DNA from: Nocardia arthritidis NBRC 100137
GTDB taxonomy: Bacteria; Actinomycetota; Actinomycetes; Mycobacteriales; Mycobacteriaceae
Assembly: GCF_001612765.1 (NCBI RefSeq)
Contig: NZ_BDBB01000015.1
Span: forward strand, 98,758 to 162,757
Direction of reading: 5' to 3'
DNA: 64,000 nucleotides
A program made the position numbers and the translations under genes. Position 1 is the first letter of the stretch; every line of letters begins with the position of its first letter. Shown piece after piece: positions 47,315 through 56,833 of this stretch. Under the pieces are notes generated by a model. The model was given only the letters and a program-made list of their open reading frames with translations. It did no database searches and was not told the DNA's origin.

Positions 47315-47932
47315 GTGGGTGTCTATGCGGAGCACGTGGTTCCCCGGATCGTCAACCTGGCCTGCGGGATGCGGGACCTGGATCCGCTGCGCGAGCGGGC
47401 GTGCGCCGGGCTGCACGGGCAGGTCGTGGAAGTGGGTTTCGGTTCGGGACTGAACGTGCCGTTCTACCCGGCGACGGTCGCGTCGGTGCGTGCGGTCGAG
47501 CCCGCCGATCTGGGCTGGCGGCTGGCGAGCGACCGCGTCACCGCCGCCACCGTGCCGATCGAGCGGGCCGGGCTGGACGGGCAGGCGCTGCCCTTCCCGG
47601 ACGACACCTTCGACTGCGCGCTGTCGACCTGGACGATGTGCACCATCCCCGACATCGCCGCCGCGCTCGCCGAGGTGCGCCGAGTGCTCGTCCCCGGCGG
47701 AACCCTGCATTTCGTCGAACACGGGCTGGCGCCGGACGAGAAGGTGCGCAAGTGGCAGAACCGGCTGAACCCGGTCCAGAAACGACTGTTCGGCGGCTGC
47801 CACCTCAACCGCGACATTCGCGGCCTGGTGACAGACGCCGGTTTCGAGATCCGCGACGCCGAGTCGTTCTACGGGGAGCACGCTCCCCGCTTCCTGGTCG
47901 CCCAGACACTCGGTGTCGCGGTGTCGCCCTGA
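47315..47932 (+). CDS. Class I SAM-dependent methyltransferase
   Basis: A 205-aa methyltransferase. Motif I is VVEVGFGSGLNVPFY; downstream are 'GQALPFPDDTFDCALSTWTMCTIPD' and 'EVRRVLVPGGTLHFVEHG', as in the UbiE/Methyltransf_11 group. The substrate is not evident; quinones, lipids and small molecules are possible. GTG at 47315 was chosen as the first good start. Its stop is 3 bp from that of the facing secreted protein gene. Confidence 0.87.
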   Translation: MGVYAEHVVPRIVNLACGMRDLDPLRERACAGLHGQVVEVGFGSGLNVPFYPATVASVRAVEPADLGWRLASDRVTAATVPIERAGLDGQALPFPDDTFDCALSTWTMCTIPDIAAALAEVRRVLVPGGTLHFVEHGLAPDEKVRKWQNRLNPVQKRLFGGCHLNRDIRGLVTDAGFEIRDAESFYGEHAPRFLVAQTLGVAVSP

Positions 47933-47935
47933 CGA

Positions 47936-48337
47936 TCAGACGATGCGGACCGACAAGGTATAGGTCGCGTTGCCGCGACTCGGCTCCACCGAGATGGTGT
48001 AGTAGCCGCTGCCCGGCAGGGTGATCCGGCTCCAGGTCTCCTCGAGGCACAGGACGCTTCCATCGGGCGCGGTGGTGGCGAACCGCGCGTTACCCTCGAC
48101 CGAGGTGAGTTCCGTGATCAGCGTCTGACCCGCCCGCGCCTCGAACGCGTAGGTGTCGGCGTCGCCGCGAACCACCGCGCCGTCGATCGACGTGTGGTCG
48201 CTCCCCGGCGCGAACTCGATCTCGTACACCGACCCCGCGTTCGCGGCGCCCGCGCCGGCCGCCGCCACGGCGAACGCGACCGCGAGCACGGTGGCGCCGA
48301 GTACGAGCAGGCGCAGGCTCCGGAGTATGGCTTGCAT
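47936..48337 (-). CDS. Small secreted protein
   Basis: A 133-aa protein with a Sec signal peptide (core about 9-28, cleavage after ANA near residue 32). The mature part is beta-rich with 'YEIEFAPGSDHTSIDGAV' and 'TWSRITLPGSGYYTISVEPSRGNATYTLSV', a pattern like bacterial pre-peptidase C-terminal (PPC) domains. The function is unknown. AGAGGA lies 5 nt before the ATG. Confidence 0.72.
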   Translation of the reverse strand: MQAILRSLRLLVLGATVLAVAFAVAAAGAGAANAGSVYEIEFAPGSDHTSIDGAVVRGDADTYAFEARAGQTLITELTSVEGNARFATTAPDGSVLCLEETWSRITLPGSGYYTISVEPSRGNATYTLSVRIV

Positions 48338-48449
48338 GACGATCCTCTTTCTGGAGTGGACGACTTGCCCACAACTGTCCGCCAACCCGCCAATCGAATG
48401 CTTAACGGCCGCTTACACATCGGACACCCCAGGTCGGAGCCCCTGACGA

Positions 48450-48474
48450 TATATTGTAACGATCTGTTCAAAAC
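48450..48474. promoter_or_regulatory. TetR operator copy 1 (upstream of the regulator)
   Basis: Reading on the plus strand, this 25-bp site holds the blocks TATATTGTA, GATCT and CAAAA. The same blocks occur, on the opposite strand, upstream of the exporter gene. The site ends 17 bp before the TetR ATG and is AT-rich against a GC-rich background. Confidence 0.65.
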
Positions 48475-48491
48475 CGTGCTAGCGTGAACCC

Positions 48492-49064
48492 ATGCCACGC
48501 CCCAGGTTGTTCGACGAGGACCGCGCGCTGGACGCGGCGATGCACGCGTTCTGGCGCACGGGGTACGAAGCGACCTCCACCGAAGACCTCTGCGCCGCGA
48601 CCGGACTGGGCCGCAGCAGTATCTACAACACCTTCACCAGCAAACGCGACCTGTTCGAGCGCGCCCTGCGCCGCTACATGACGACCAAGAACGCCGCGAC
48701 ATTCGACCTGCTCGACAGCCGGACGGAGGTGCGCGCGAAGATCCACGCACTGCTGTGGCAAATCGTCGAGGCCCCCGAGGAAGACCCACTCGGCTGTCTC
48801 GTGGTCAATTCGACGATCGAGTTGGCCCCGCGCGACCCCGAACTGGCCGCTGTACTCGCCGCCGACCAGGAGCGACGGCTCGCCGTGCTGACCGACGCGT
48901 TCGAGACGGCCAGACGCGCGGGCGAGATCGCACCGGACAAGAACCCGTCCGCCCTGGCCCACTTCGTGATCGCCACCATCGGCGGCATGCGAGTGGCCGC
49001 ACGCGGCGGAGCGGATCGCGAGACGCTGGCCGCTATCGCGATTACCGCGCTCGACGCGCTCTGA
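48492..49064 (+). CDS. TetR-family regulator of the adjacent exporter
   Basis: A 190-aa TetR repressor. The HTH is 'TSTEDLCAATGLGRSSIYNTFTSKRDLFERAL' (about 24-55), and the C-terminal ligand domain contains 'DPLGCLVVNSTIELAPRDPE', typical of the AcrR/TetR_C_6-like group. It lies 73 bp upstream of a Cmx-like exporter in the same direction, and two matching operator copies flank it. Confidence 0.88.
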   Translation: MPRPRLFDEDRALDAAMHAFWRTGYEATSTEDLCAATGLGRSSIYNTFTSKRDLFERALRRYMTTKNAATFDLLDSRTEVRAKIHALLWQIVEAPEEDPLGCLVVNSTIELAPRDPELAAVLAADQERRLAVLTDAFETARRAGEIAPDKNPSALAHFVIATIGGMRVAARGGADRETLAAIAITALDAL

Positions 49065-49101
49065 ACCTTCCACCCCCTGGCGACGGCTTTGCCGTGCCCT
49101 C

Positions 49102-49126
49102 ATTTTGGATAGATCAGTACAATATA
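49102..49126. promoter_or_regulatory. TetR operator copy 2 (upstream of the exporter)
   Basis: On the minus strand this site reads TATATTGTA, then GATCT, then CAAAA, with the same spacing as copy 1 upstream of the regulator. Both share a GATC centre with flanking TTG/CAA. The exporter's AAGGAGG follows directly. Confidence 0.65.
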
Positions 49127-49137
49127 AGGAGGTACCG

Positions 49138-50334
49138 ATGCCCGTGGCGATCTACGTCCTGGGTCTGTCGATCTTCGCCCAGGGCACCTCGGAGCTGATG
49201 CTCGCTGGCCTGCTCACCGAGATGGCCGCGGACCTGGGCGTCTCCGTGCCGCGCGCGGGCCTGCTCATCTCGGGGTTCGCCCTCGGCATGCTGGTGGGCG
49301 CGCCGGTGCTGGCGGTGGCGACGCTGCGCTGGTCGCGGCGCACCGCGCTGCTCGCCTTTCTCGCTGCGTTCGTCGGCACCCACGTCGTCGGTGCATTGAC
49401 CTCGGACTACTGGGTGCTGTTCGCGACGCGAGTGGTCGGCGCGTTCGTCTACGCCGGGTTCTGGGCGGTAGCGGCGACGACGGCGATCGGCCTGGTGCCC
49501 GCCACCGCGCGCGGCAAGGCGATGAGCGTCGTCGCGGGCGGGCTCACCCTGGCCATCATCATCGGGCTCCCGGCGGGCACCGTGATCGGGCAGCAACTGG
49601 GTTGGCGGGCGGCGTTCTGGGCGGTAGCGCTGCTGTCGGCGGCGGCCGGGATCGGCGTGCTGGCGAAGATCCCCGGCGGACGGACCGACGCACCGACCCG
49701 AATGCGCACCGAACTGCGCACGATGACGCGCCCCGCGCTCTGGCTGTCCTACGCCACCACCGCACTGGCCATCGCCGCCCTGATGGTCACCTTCGCCTAC
49801 CTCGGCGCACTGCTGTCGCGCGCCACCGGCTTGGCGGACGGCTGGATCCCGGTGGTACTCGGCATCTACGGGCTCGGCGCGTTCCTCGGCATCGCCGTAG
49901 GTGGGCGCACCGCCGACAGTCGGCCGCTGACCAGCCTCTACGTCGGCATCACCGGCGGCGTGCTCACCTCGGCGCTGCTGGCCCTCACGATGGAACACCC
50001 CGCGCCCGTCGTGCTGTTGTCATTCCTGTTGGGAGCCTTCGGGTTCGGCATCAACCCGACCTTGAACAGCCGCGTCTTCACCCTCGCGGGCGACGCGCCC
50101 ACCCTGGCGGCAGCCACGAACATCTCCTCGTTCAACGTCGGCATCACCGCAGGACCTTGGATAGGCGGCCTGGCCATCGGCGCGGGCCTCGGCTACGCGG
50201 CGCTGGCCTGGATCGGCGTGGTTCTCGGCCTCGCCGCCCTCGCCGTCATCGCGTGCAGCCACGCCCTGCACCGAAAGGAGGTCGTGCGAGCTACGGCCGA
50301 CACACCTGCCCCGGCACTGGCCGACATAGTCTGA
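49138..50334 (+). CDS. Cmx/CmrA-like MFS exporter
   Basis: A 398-aa major facilitator with about 12 helices. The N-terminus 'MPVAIYVLGLSIFAQGTSELMLAGLL' (read in short parts AIYVLGL and FAQGTSE) closely follows the Cmx/CmrA chloramphenicol exporters of corynebacteria and rhodococci. An ideal AAGGAGG lies 5 nt before the ATG. Substrate is inferred by resemblance only; general drug or arabinose-type export is also possible. It is controlled, probably, by the TetR gene upstream. Confidence 0.85.
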   Translation: MPVAIYVLGLSIFAQGTSELMLAGLLTEMAADLGVSVPRAGLLISGFALGMLVGAPVLAVATLRWSRRTALLAFLAAFVGTHVVGALTSDYWVLFATRVVGAFVYAGFWAVAATTAIGLVPATARGKAMSVVAGGLTLAIIIGLPAGTVIGQQLGWRAAFWAVALLSAAAGIGVLAKIPGGRTDAPTRMRTELRTMTRPALWLSYATTALAIAALMVTFAYLGALLSRATGLADGWIPVVLGIYGLGAFLGIAVGGRTADSRPLTSLYVGITGGVLTSALLALTMEHPAPVVLLSFLLGAFGFGINPTLNSRVFTLAGDAPTLAAATNISSFNVGITAGPWIGGLAIGAGLGYAALAWIGVVLGLAALAVIACSHALHRKEVVRATADTPAPALADIV

Positions 50335-50416
50335 CAGTCCTTCGCGAAGGCAGCGGCCCTGCCCCGGCCCCATGCAGACCGGATGCAGAGCCGCTGCTGC
50401 GGTCGGTGGGACCTGT

Positions 50417-50626
50417 TCAGCCCGGCCGGTTGAACTCTCCGCCCCGGACACCAGCGGCGAAGGCATCCCACTGGCCCGGCGCGAAGATCAGCGCCGGACC
50501 GGTCGGATCCTTCGAATCGCGAACACCGACACGGCCCGCCTCCAGCCAGGCGACTTCGATGCACGCCTCTTTGCCAGTGCTCCGGCCCGATTTGAACCAC
50601 TGCGCGCCGGATAGGTCGATGGTCAC
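50417..50626 (-). CDS. DUF397 protein
   Basis: A 69-aa protein with the DUF397 pattern: 'WFKSGRSTGKEACIEVAWLEAGRVGVRDSKDP' followed by 'LIFAPGQWDAFAAGVRGGEF'. In streptomycetes such proteins pair with XRE regulators of the DUF5753 type and modulate them, behaving like a toxin-antitoxin or switch pair. The GTG start overlaps the stop of the upstream XRE gene (GTGA). Confidence 0.92.
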   Translation of the reverse strand: MTIDLSGAQWFKSGRSTGKEACIEVAWLEAGRVGVRDSKDPTGPALIFAPGQWDAFAAGVRGGEFNRPG

Positions 50627-51510
50627 TGCTCGTAACTCCTTGCCATCTTCCTGAGAAGATCTCTTGATGGTTGCTCCTCCAGGGCAGCGCCCTGGAGGGT
50701 TTCGTGAAGCACTCGGAACTGGTTGACATCGTCGTCTTCCTCGAAAAACATTGTTCCGATGGTGGTTTCGCTATAGACGATCGGCGGCTCTGTATACCCC
50801 CGGCCGTCCGGCGGGAAGTCGAGAATGATGTACGGGGTTGCCACGACATGGCCTGGGTAGCCCGCCGAATACGGCAGTATTCGGACGGTGACATTCTCCA
50901 GCGTGCTCATGTCAGCTAAATGTCGCAATTCTGCCGACATCGTCCGAGGCGAGTCAACGATCGTGTGCAACACACTCTGGTGCAGTATGAACTCGGCTCG
51001 CACCGGGCTGCGGGTGCGTGTGAGGATTGCGGATCGCTGTAACCGCAGCGCAACCCGCTGTGCGATATCGCCTTCTGTCTCGTCCGATCGCATCGGCCCT
51101 TCGACAGCCGTCGCGTAACCCTTGGTCTGCAACAGGCCCGGAATGATCACTGGCTGGTAGAAGTTGAGTTCGGATGCCCCCGATTCCAAACCCAGGTACG
51201 TGTTGTACCCAGGCACAATCAGATTGCGCGATGCCTGCCACCACGATTTCGTAGCTGATTGCTGCGCCAGGGCTTTGAGCTGCTCGACGTGATCCGCGTC
51301 GAGGCCGTACAGATTGCCGAAGGCTTCCACATCGCGCAGCCTGATCTTGTCGTTCTGCCCCTTCTCGATCCGGCCGACCGAGGTCTTGCCCATCTCCATG
51401 AGCTGCGCGGCGCGTTCGAGCGTGAACCCCGCACCTTCACGCGCCTCCCGCAGCGCCCGGCCGAGTTGCCGACGCGGCAGTGTCGAACCAGGCTGATCGT
51501 CCTTCCCCAT
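50623..51510 (-). CDS. XRE-family regulator with DUF5753 domain
   Basis: A 295-aa protein with an N-terminal HTH (about 14-72, 'LGRALREAREGAGFTLERAAQLMEMGKTSVGRIEKGQ') and a C-terminal DUF5753 sensor domain ('YLGLESGASELNFYQPVIIPGLLQT' onward). Such proteins are abundant in streptomycetes and Nocardia and often pair with DUF397 genes as here. AAGGGGAG precedes the ATG. It diverges from the mini winged-helix gene. Confidence 0.93.
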   Translation of the reverse strand: MGKDDQPGSTLPRRQLGRALREAREGAGFTLERAAQLMEMGKTSVGRIEKGQNDKIRLRDVEAFGNLYGLDADHVEQLKALAQQSATKSWWQASRNLIVPGYNTYLGLESGASELNFYQPVIIPGLLQTKGYATAVEGPMRSDETEGDIAQRVALRLQRSAILTRTRSPVRAEFILHQSVLHTIVDSPRTMSAELRHLADMSTLENVTVRILPYSAGYPGHVVATPYIILDFPPDGRGYTEPPIVYSETTIGTMFFEEDDDVNQFRVLHETLQGAALEEQPSRDLLRKMARSYEQ

Positions 51511-51671
51511 TACTCCCCTTTTCCCCTGCTCGGTCCGAAACGGCCCAGGTCCCGGTCCGATTCGGACGCTGGATCGCGGTGGACCGGTCCGGGCTCTGGG
51601 CGGATGGCCGACTTCAACGGACCGTCCGTTTCCCGCCTACGGATGCTGTGTGCGTCGAGCAACATAGCCGC

Positions 51672-51923
51672 ATGGCTCAGCAACATGGAAGCCTCTCCGT
51701 CGCACAAGTCCGAATCCTGCGGGTGCCGAGCTGCGGAGGGATGCCCACCGAACATCAGATCAAGGTGTCGACCGGCCTCACCGGTTGGAACACCCGCCAA
51801 GCTCTGGCGAACCTGTCCAGCCACGAACTCATCGTGACCGAAGCCCGAAAAGGCCGCTACGAAATCACCCAACGAGGCCGAAACACGCTGGCGACCGAGG
51901 AATCCGGCAGCCACCAGGCGTGA
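51672..51923 (+). CDS. Mini winged-helix protein
   Basis: An 83-aa protein that appears to be a bare winged-helix domain: 'AQVRILRVPSCGGMPTEHQIKVSTGLTGWNTRQALANLSSHELIVTEARKGRYEITQRGRNTL' shows the helix-turn-helix and a wing ending in Y-x-I-T-x-x-G, as in MarR or PadR-like proteins. It has no ligand domain. It diverges from the XRE gene and precedes the small-gene operon. The target is unknown. Confidence 0.7.
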   Translation: MAQQHGSLSVAQVRILRVPSCGGMPTEHQIKVSTGLTGWNTRQALANLSSHELIVTEARKGRYEITQRGRNTLATEESGSHQA

Positions 51924-52037
51924 CGGCCACGCTTTTCAAGATCAACGGCACATGGTGGAGAGGGTCTATTCGCGAGACGCCGCAGCCGCGTGCCACTCGA
52001 CATCACCGGCCCCGGTGGGCCATGGAGGAATTCGAAT

Positions 52038-52397
52038 ATGTTGCGTTATGGCGGAAGTAATGCGGTTCTTGTTGCGCCGCCGAGCATTTGCGGGCTTGCG
52101 GAGGTCGAGCTGGCGCATCGACAGATGCGACGGCACCGGGAATGCCGGATCGATCGGTGCGCGTGGAAGTCGGTCGCCTTCTACACACTCGTGCGGCACG
52201 GCCGGATCGTGCCGCAGAAGACGAGTCCACGCGAACGCGCACACCAGCGTGGCATCGACTTCCCCACCGAGCACCCCGGTCCGGCGCTGTCCGCCGACAG
52301 CATGCCGGAACCTCGAACGTTCCAGCAGGTGCTCGATGGTCTGAGCAAGCTAGCCGAGGGGCTGCGCACCGATGTGGGCAACGGCTGCCAGCGGTGA
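52038..52397 (+). CDS. Small protein with His/Cys 'AHRxM-H' motif (first copy)
   Basis: A 119-aa protein; GGAGGA (52024-52029) lies 8 nt before the ATG at 52038. Residues 26-59 carry A-H-R-Q-M, H33, C36, C41, then K-x-x-A-F-x-x-L-V-x-x-G-R-I-x-P. A related stretch is found in the next gene. His27, His33, Cys36 and Cys41 could bind a metal ion. The C-terminal part ('TFQQVLDGLSKLAEGLR') is predicted helical. I do not recognise the family. Confidence 0.65.
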   Translation: MLRYGGSNAVLVAPPSICGLAEVELAHRQMRRHRECRIDRCAWKSVAFYTLVRHGRIVPQKTSPRERAHQRGIDFPTEHPGPALSADSMPEPRTFQQVLDGLSKLAEGLRTDVGNGCQR

Positions 52398-52403
52398 GCG
52401 GAC

Positions 52404-52751
52404 GTGGGTATATGGACCATGCTGTCGAGCATCGCGGCGGTGTTCGCCGGATGCGGCGCGGCATTGCTCGGCGTCGGCTGTGTGTGGCCGACCGGCCGGC
52501 CGGGACGTCCCGCGCGCGGGCACAGGGCCGCCCGTACGCGAGGCCACGTGGGCCCGATCCAGTGGCCGGAAGCGTGGACATGCGCCGCACCCGCCCAGCC
52601 TTTGACCATCACCGAGGCCCACCGAGCGATGCAACTGCACCGCGATCACGACTGCGGCCGCAAACGCACCGCGTTCGCCGCCTTGGTCGCCGCCGGACGC
52701 ATCACGCCGGATTCCGCACGACAACACCGCCCATGGAGGAACTGCTTGTGA
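52404..52751 (+). CDS. Small membrane protein with the same motif (second copy)
   Basis: A 115-aa protein beginning at a GTG 6 bp after the previous stop; a later ATG at 52419 is possible. An N-terminal hydrophobic helix (about 7-28) with three cysteines suggests a membrane anchor or lipoprotein-like start. Residues 72-102 repeat the first protein's motif: A-H-R-A-M, H79, C84, R-K-x-x-A-F-x-x-L-V-x-x-G-R-I-x-P. The two genes look like an ancient tandem duplication joined to different N-termini. Function unknown. Confidence 0.62.
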   Translation: MGIWTMLSSIAAVFAGCGAALLGVGCVWPTGRPGRPARGHRAARTRGHVGPIQWPEAWTCAAPAQPLTITEAHRAMQLHRDHDCGRKRTAFAALVAAGRITPDSARQHRPWRNCL

Positions 52752-52948
52752 ACGGAACCGAAGCAGTCACACCGGACCCGAACTCCGAACGGCTCCGAAA
52801 CCTCACCGACCGGGCCACGCGGGCGGGCTACTGCCTGATACGCGATCCGATATCACCGCGCGCTTGGAATCTGCTGGACGCCGAAGACGGTGCCATCGTC
52901 GTCTCCGCCCCGAATCTCGAGCAGATCGAGCAGTGGCTCGATTCTTGA
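52748..52948 (+). CDS. 66-residue hypothetical protein
   Basis: A short acidic protein with ending 'AEDGAIVVSAPNLEQIEQWLDS'. The GTG at 52748 overlaps the previous stop (GTGA) and has GGAGGA (52735-52740) upstream, inside the preceding gene, so translation is coupled. It is the last gene of the small operon and converges on dnaE1 18 bp away. No family recognised. Confidence 0.62.
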   Translation: MNGTEAVTPDPNSERLRNLTDRATRAGYCLIRDPISPRAWNLLDAEDGAIVVSAPNLEQIEQWLDS

Positions 52949-52966
52949 CCGCACCGAACCCGCCGC

Positions 52967-55900
52967 TCAGCCGGCCAGGCAGCCCGGGCCCAGCAGCGCC
53001 TTGAGGTCGCCCATCAGTGCCGAGGACGGTGAGACTCGCAGGCGTTCGTCGAGTTTCAGCAGCGTGGTCTTGTCTCGGGCGCCGACGTGCCGGATATGGA
53101 CATCCGACGTGCCGGGGTGCCTGGACAAGACCCGCTTGAGTTCGCCGATCTTGTCCGGTGTGCACATGCGGGTGGTGACGGTGACCGCGAGCGGCTTCGC
53201 GACGCCGACCGCCGACAGGTCGGGCACGGCGAGATCGTTGGCGATCAGCGAGATGCGGTCGTCGCGGACCGAGACGCGCGCCTTGACCAGCACCACGGCG
53301 TCCTCCACGACGTCCATCCCGTACACCGAGTAGGACTGCGGGAAGAACAGCACCTCGATACCACCGGTGAGGTCTTCCAACTGCGCGGAGGCCCAGGCCA
53401 GGCCGTTCTTGTTGATGCGCCGGTTGACCGAGGCCAGGATGCCGCCGACGGTCACCTGGGTGCCGTCCTTGATGTCGCCCTCCAGGATGGCGGGGATCTG
53501 CGTGTCGGCCTGCGCCGCGAGCACATGCTCGACGCCGTTGAGCGGATGCCCGGAGACGTACAGGCCGAGCATCTCCCGCTCCAGCGCGAGCCGGTGCTTG
53601 GACTCCCATTCCTCTTCGGGAACCTTCACGTTGAACACCGAGGTCACCGACTCGTCCGCATCCAAGCCGCCGAACAGGTCGAATTGACCGATCGCCTCGG
53701 CCTTCTTGGTGGCCATCACGGCATCGATGGCGTCGGAGTGGATCAGCATCAGGCCCTTACGGGGATGCCCGAGGGAGTCGAAACCACCAGCTTTGATGAG
53801 GGATTCGGTGACCTTCTTGCTCGCGGCGATCGCGTCGATCTTGTTCAGGTAGTCGGAGAAATCGGTGAACTTCGACTTCTCCTTGCGCGCCTGGATGATC
53901 GAGGCGACGACGTTCGCGCCGACGTTGCGCACCGCGCCGAGACCGAAGCGGATGTCCTTGCCGACGGAGGCGAAGTTCTGCTCGGACTCGTTGACGTCCG
54001 GCGGCAGCACGGTGATGCCGAGGCGGCGGCAGTCGGAGAGGTAGACCGCGGCCTTGTCCTTGTCGTCGCCCACGGAGGTGAGCAGGCCCGCCATGTACTC
54101 GGCCGGGTAGTTGGCCTTGAGGTAGGCGGTCCAGAACGAGACCAGGCCGTAGCCCGCGGCGTGCGACTTGTTGAACGCGTAGCCGGCGAACGGAAGGATG
54201 GTGTCCCACAGCGCCTTCACCGCGGCCTCGGAGAAGCCGTTCGCGGTCATGCCCTCGTGGAAGCCCTTGTACTCGGCCTCGAGCACCTCGAGCTTCTTCT
54301 TACCCATGGCCTTGCGCAGCGCGTCGGCCTTGCCCATCGAGTAGGAGGCGACCTTCTGCGCGATGAACATGATCTGCTCTTGGTAGACGATCAGGCCGTA
54401 GGTCTCGGCGAGGATTTCCTTGAGCGGTTCCTCCAACTCGGGGTGGATCGGCTTGATCGGCTGCCGCCCGTTCTTGCGGTCGGCGTAGTCGTTGTGCGCG
54501 TTCATGCCCATCGGGCCGGGGCGGTACAGCGCGAGCACGGCGACGATGTCGTTGAAGCCGGTGGGCTGCATGCGGCGCAGCAGGTCGCGCATGGGGCCGC
54601 CGTCGAGCTGGAAGACGCCGAGGGTGTCGCCGCGCGAGAGCAATTCGTAGGTCGCGGGGTCGTCCAGCGGCAGGTTGTCCATGTCCAGGTCGATGCCGCG
54701 GTTGGCCTTGATGTTGTCCAGCGCGTCACCGATGACGGTGAGGTTGCGCAGACCGAGGAAGTCCATCTTCAGCAGGCCGATGGCCTCGCAGGACGGGTAG
54801 TCCCAGCCGGTGATGATCGCCCCGTCCTGGGGCCGCTTCCACACCGGGATGGCGTCCATCAGCGGTTCGGAGGACATGATCACCGCGCAGGCGTGCACAC
54901 CGGCGTTGCGGATCAGGCCCTCGAGTCCGCGCGCGGTCTCGTAGATCTTGGCCACGTCCGGGTTGTTGCCGATGAGCTCGCGGACCTCGGCGGCCTCTTT
55001 GTACCGCTCGTGATCGGGGTCCATGATGCCCGACAGCGGGATGTCCTTGGCCATGATCGGCGGCGGCAGCGCCTTGGAGATCTGGTCGGCGATGGCGAAG
55101 CCGGGCTGACCGAACTGGACACGCGCGGAGTCCTTGATCGCGGCCTTGGTTTTAATCGTGCCGAAGGTGATCACCTGGGCGACCCGGTCGGTGCCCCACT
55201 TCTCGGTCGCGTAGCGAACCATCTCACCGCGACGGCGATCATCGAAGTCGATATCGATATCGGGCGCGGATGGGCGCTCCGGGTTGAGGAACCGCTCGAA
55301 CAGCAGGCCGTGCGGCAAGGGATCGATATTGGTGATGCCGAGCGCATAGGCCACCAGCGAACCGGCCGCCGAACCACGGCCGGGGCCGACCCGGATGCCG
55401 ACCTCCCGCGCGTGCTTGACGAGGTCGCCGACGACGAGGAAGTAGGCGGGGAAGCCCTTCTGCTTGATGACGTCCAGTTCGAAGTAGGCGCGGCTGTAGT
55501 ACTCGTCGGGCACGCCGTCCGGGAACCGGCGCGCCAGGCCGCGGTCGACCTCTTTGCGCAGCCAGGAATCCTGGTCCTCGCCCTCGGGCACCGGGAAGAT
55601 CGGCATGCGGTCCTTGAAGGCCCACACGTCGTCGTAGGACTGGACCCGCTCGCCGATCAGCACCGTGTTGTCGCATGCGCCGGGCACCTCGGCGTCCCAC
55701 AGCGCGCGCATCTCCTCGGCGGACTTCAGGTAGTAGCCGTCACCGTCGAACTTGAACCGCGTGGGATCCGACAGCGTCTTGCCGGTCTGCACGCACAGCA
55801 GCGCCTCGTGGTTGGCGGACTGGTCCTTGGTGACGTAGTGGCAGTCGTTCGTGGCCAGCGCCGGAATGCCCAGCTGCTTGCCGACGTTCAGCAAACCCTC

Positions 55901-56515
55901 ACGGACCCGGCGCTCGATGGACAGGCCGTGATCCATGACCTCGAGGAAGAAATTCTCCTTCCCGAAGATCTCCTGCCACTTGGCCGCGGCCTCGAGCGCC
56001 TCGCGCTCGTGCCCGAGGCGCAGGCGGGTCTGCACCTCGCCGGAGGGGCAGCCGGTCGTCGCGATGATGCCTTCGGCGTACTGGGCGATGATCTCCGCGT
56101 CCATGCGCGCCCACTTGCCGAGCTGGCCCTCGATGGAGGCAAGCGAGGAGAGTTTGAACAGGTTGCGCAGGCCGGTCGCGTTCTCGGCGACCATGGTCAT
56201 GTGCGTGTAGGCGCCCGAGCCGGAGACGTCGTCGCCCTTCTGGCTCGGATCGCCCCACTGCACGCGCTTGGTGTCGAACCGGGAGGCGGGCGCGATGTAG
56301 GCCTCGATGCCGATGATCGGCTTGATGTCGTGCTTCTTGGCCGAGTTGTAGAACTCCGACGCGCCGTACATGTTGCCGTGGTCGGTCATCCCGACCGCGT
56401 TCATCCCCAGCCGTTTCGCCTCGCTGAACAGTGGCGAGATCTTGGCCGCACCATCGAGCATGGAGTACTCGGTGTGGTTGTGCAGATGGACGAACGATCC
56501 GGACGAGGCGGCCAA
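52967..56515 (-). CDS. dnaE1: DNA polymerase III subunit alpha DnaE1
   Basis: The replicative polymerase (1182 aa, like mycobacterial DnaE1). It begins with a PHP domain ('[17 protein letters not shown]', with metal-site histidines and HGN in TDHGNMYGA), which in mycobacterial DnaE1 provides proofreading, followed by the polymerase core with the catalytic aspartates in PDIDIDFDD, and an OB-fold near the C-terminus. The start is a TTG at 56515, supported by GGGAGGAAGG upstream. It is transcribed alone. Confidence 0.96.
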   Translation of the reverse strand: MAASSGSFVHLHNHTEYSMLDGAAKISPLFSEAKRLGMNAVGMTDHGNMYGASEFYNSAKKHDIKPIIGIEAYIAPASRFDTKRVQWGDPSQKGDDVSGSGAYTHMTMVAENATGLRNLFKLSSLASIEGQLGKWARMDAEIIAQYAEGIIATTGCPSGEVQTRLRLGHEREALEAAAKWQEIFGKENFFLEVMDHGLSIERRVREGLLNVGKQLGIPALATNDCHYVTKDQSANHEALLCVQTGKTLSDPTRFKFDGDGYYLKSAEEMRALWDAEVPGACDNTVLIGERVQSYDDVWAFKDRMPIFPVPEGEDQDSWLRKEVDRGLARRFPDGVPDEYYSRAYFELDVIKQKGFPAYFLVVGDLVKHAREVGIRVGPGRGSAAGSLVAYALGITNIDPLPHGLLFERFLNPERPSAPDIDIDFDDRRRGEMVRYATEKWGTDRVAQVITFGTIKTKAAIKDSARVQFGQPGFAIADQISKALPPPIMAKDIPLSGIMDPDHERYKEAAEVRELIGNNPDVAKIYETARGLEGLIRNAGVHACAVIMSSEPLMDAIPVWKRPQDGAIITGWDYPSCEAIGLLKMDFLGLRNLTVIGDALDNIKANRGIDLDMDNLPLDDPATYELLSRGDTLGVFQLDGGPMRDLLRRMQPTGFNDIVAVLALYRPGPMGMNAHNDYADRKNGRQPIKPIHPELEEPLKEILAETYGLIVYQEQIMFIAQKVASYSMGKADALRKAMGKKKLEVLEAEYKGFHEGMTANGFSEAAVKALWDTILPFAGYAFNKSHAAGYGLVSFWTAYLKANYPAEYMAGLLTSVGDDKDKAAVYLSDCRRLGITVLPPDVNESEQNFASVGKDIRFGLGAVRNVGANVVASIIQARKEKSKFTDFSDYLNKIDAIAASKKVTESLIKAGGFDSLGHPRKGLMLIHSDAIDAVMATKKAEAIGQFDLFGGLDADESVTSVFNVKVPEEEWESKHRLALEREMLGLYVSGHPLNGVEHVLAAQADTQIPAILEGDIKDGTQVTVGGILASVNRRINKNGLAWASAQLEDLTGGIEVLFFPQSYSVYGMDVVEDAVVLVKARVSVRDDRISLIANDLAVPDLSAVGVAKPLAVTVTTRMCTPDKIGELKRVLSRHPGTSDVHIRHVGARDKTTLLKLDERLRVSPSSALMGDLKALLGPGCLAG

Positions 56516-56833
56516 GACGGTCCTTCCTCCCAAGGTCTCGACGGGGGTTGGCTGGACCGATTCTAGGCGTGCCCACCGACTGCTTCGGACCGGCGCGCTG
56601 GCGCCACCCGGGCGTCCGGCGTGTCGGTGGGGAAGATCACCGGCGCGTCCTGGGGACTCGCCGTATGAGTGGCTGATTTCCGCGAGTGTCGGGGTCTTGC
56701 CGAATTCGGGAACACCCGAACGGCGGCCGGGGCTCGGCGGTAATCTCTGCTTCCCTCCCCACGACGATGCCGGCGCTTCTCGGGGACGGGCCAGCACGGC
56801 AGACCGGATTTTCCCGAAATCGTGGAGGTGTCG
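56516..56833. other. Divergent intergenic region, dnaE1/secreted protein
   Basis: A 318-bp gap with no supported gene. The GGGAGGAAGG ribosome-binding site of dnaE1 (minus strand) and GGAGGTG of the secreted gene lie at its ends. Nothing else was recognised. Confidence 0.4.
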
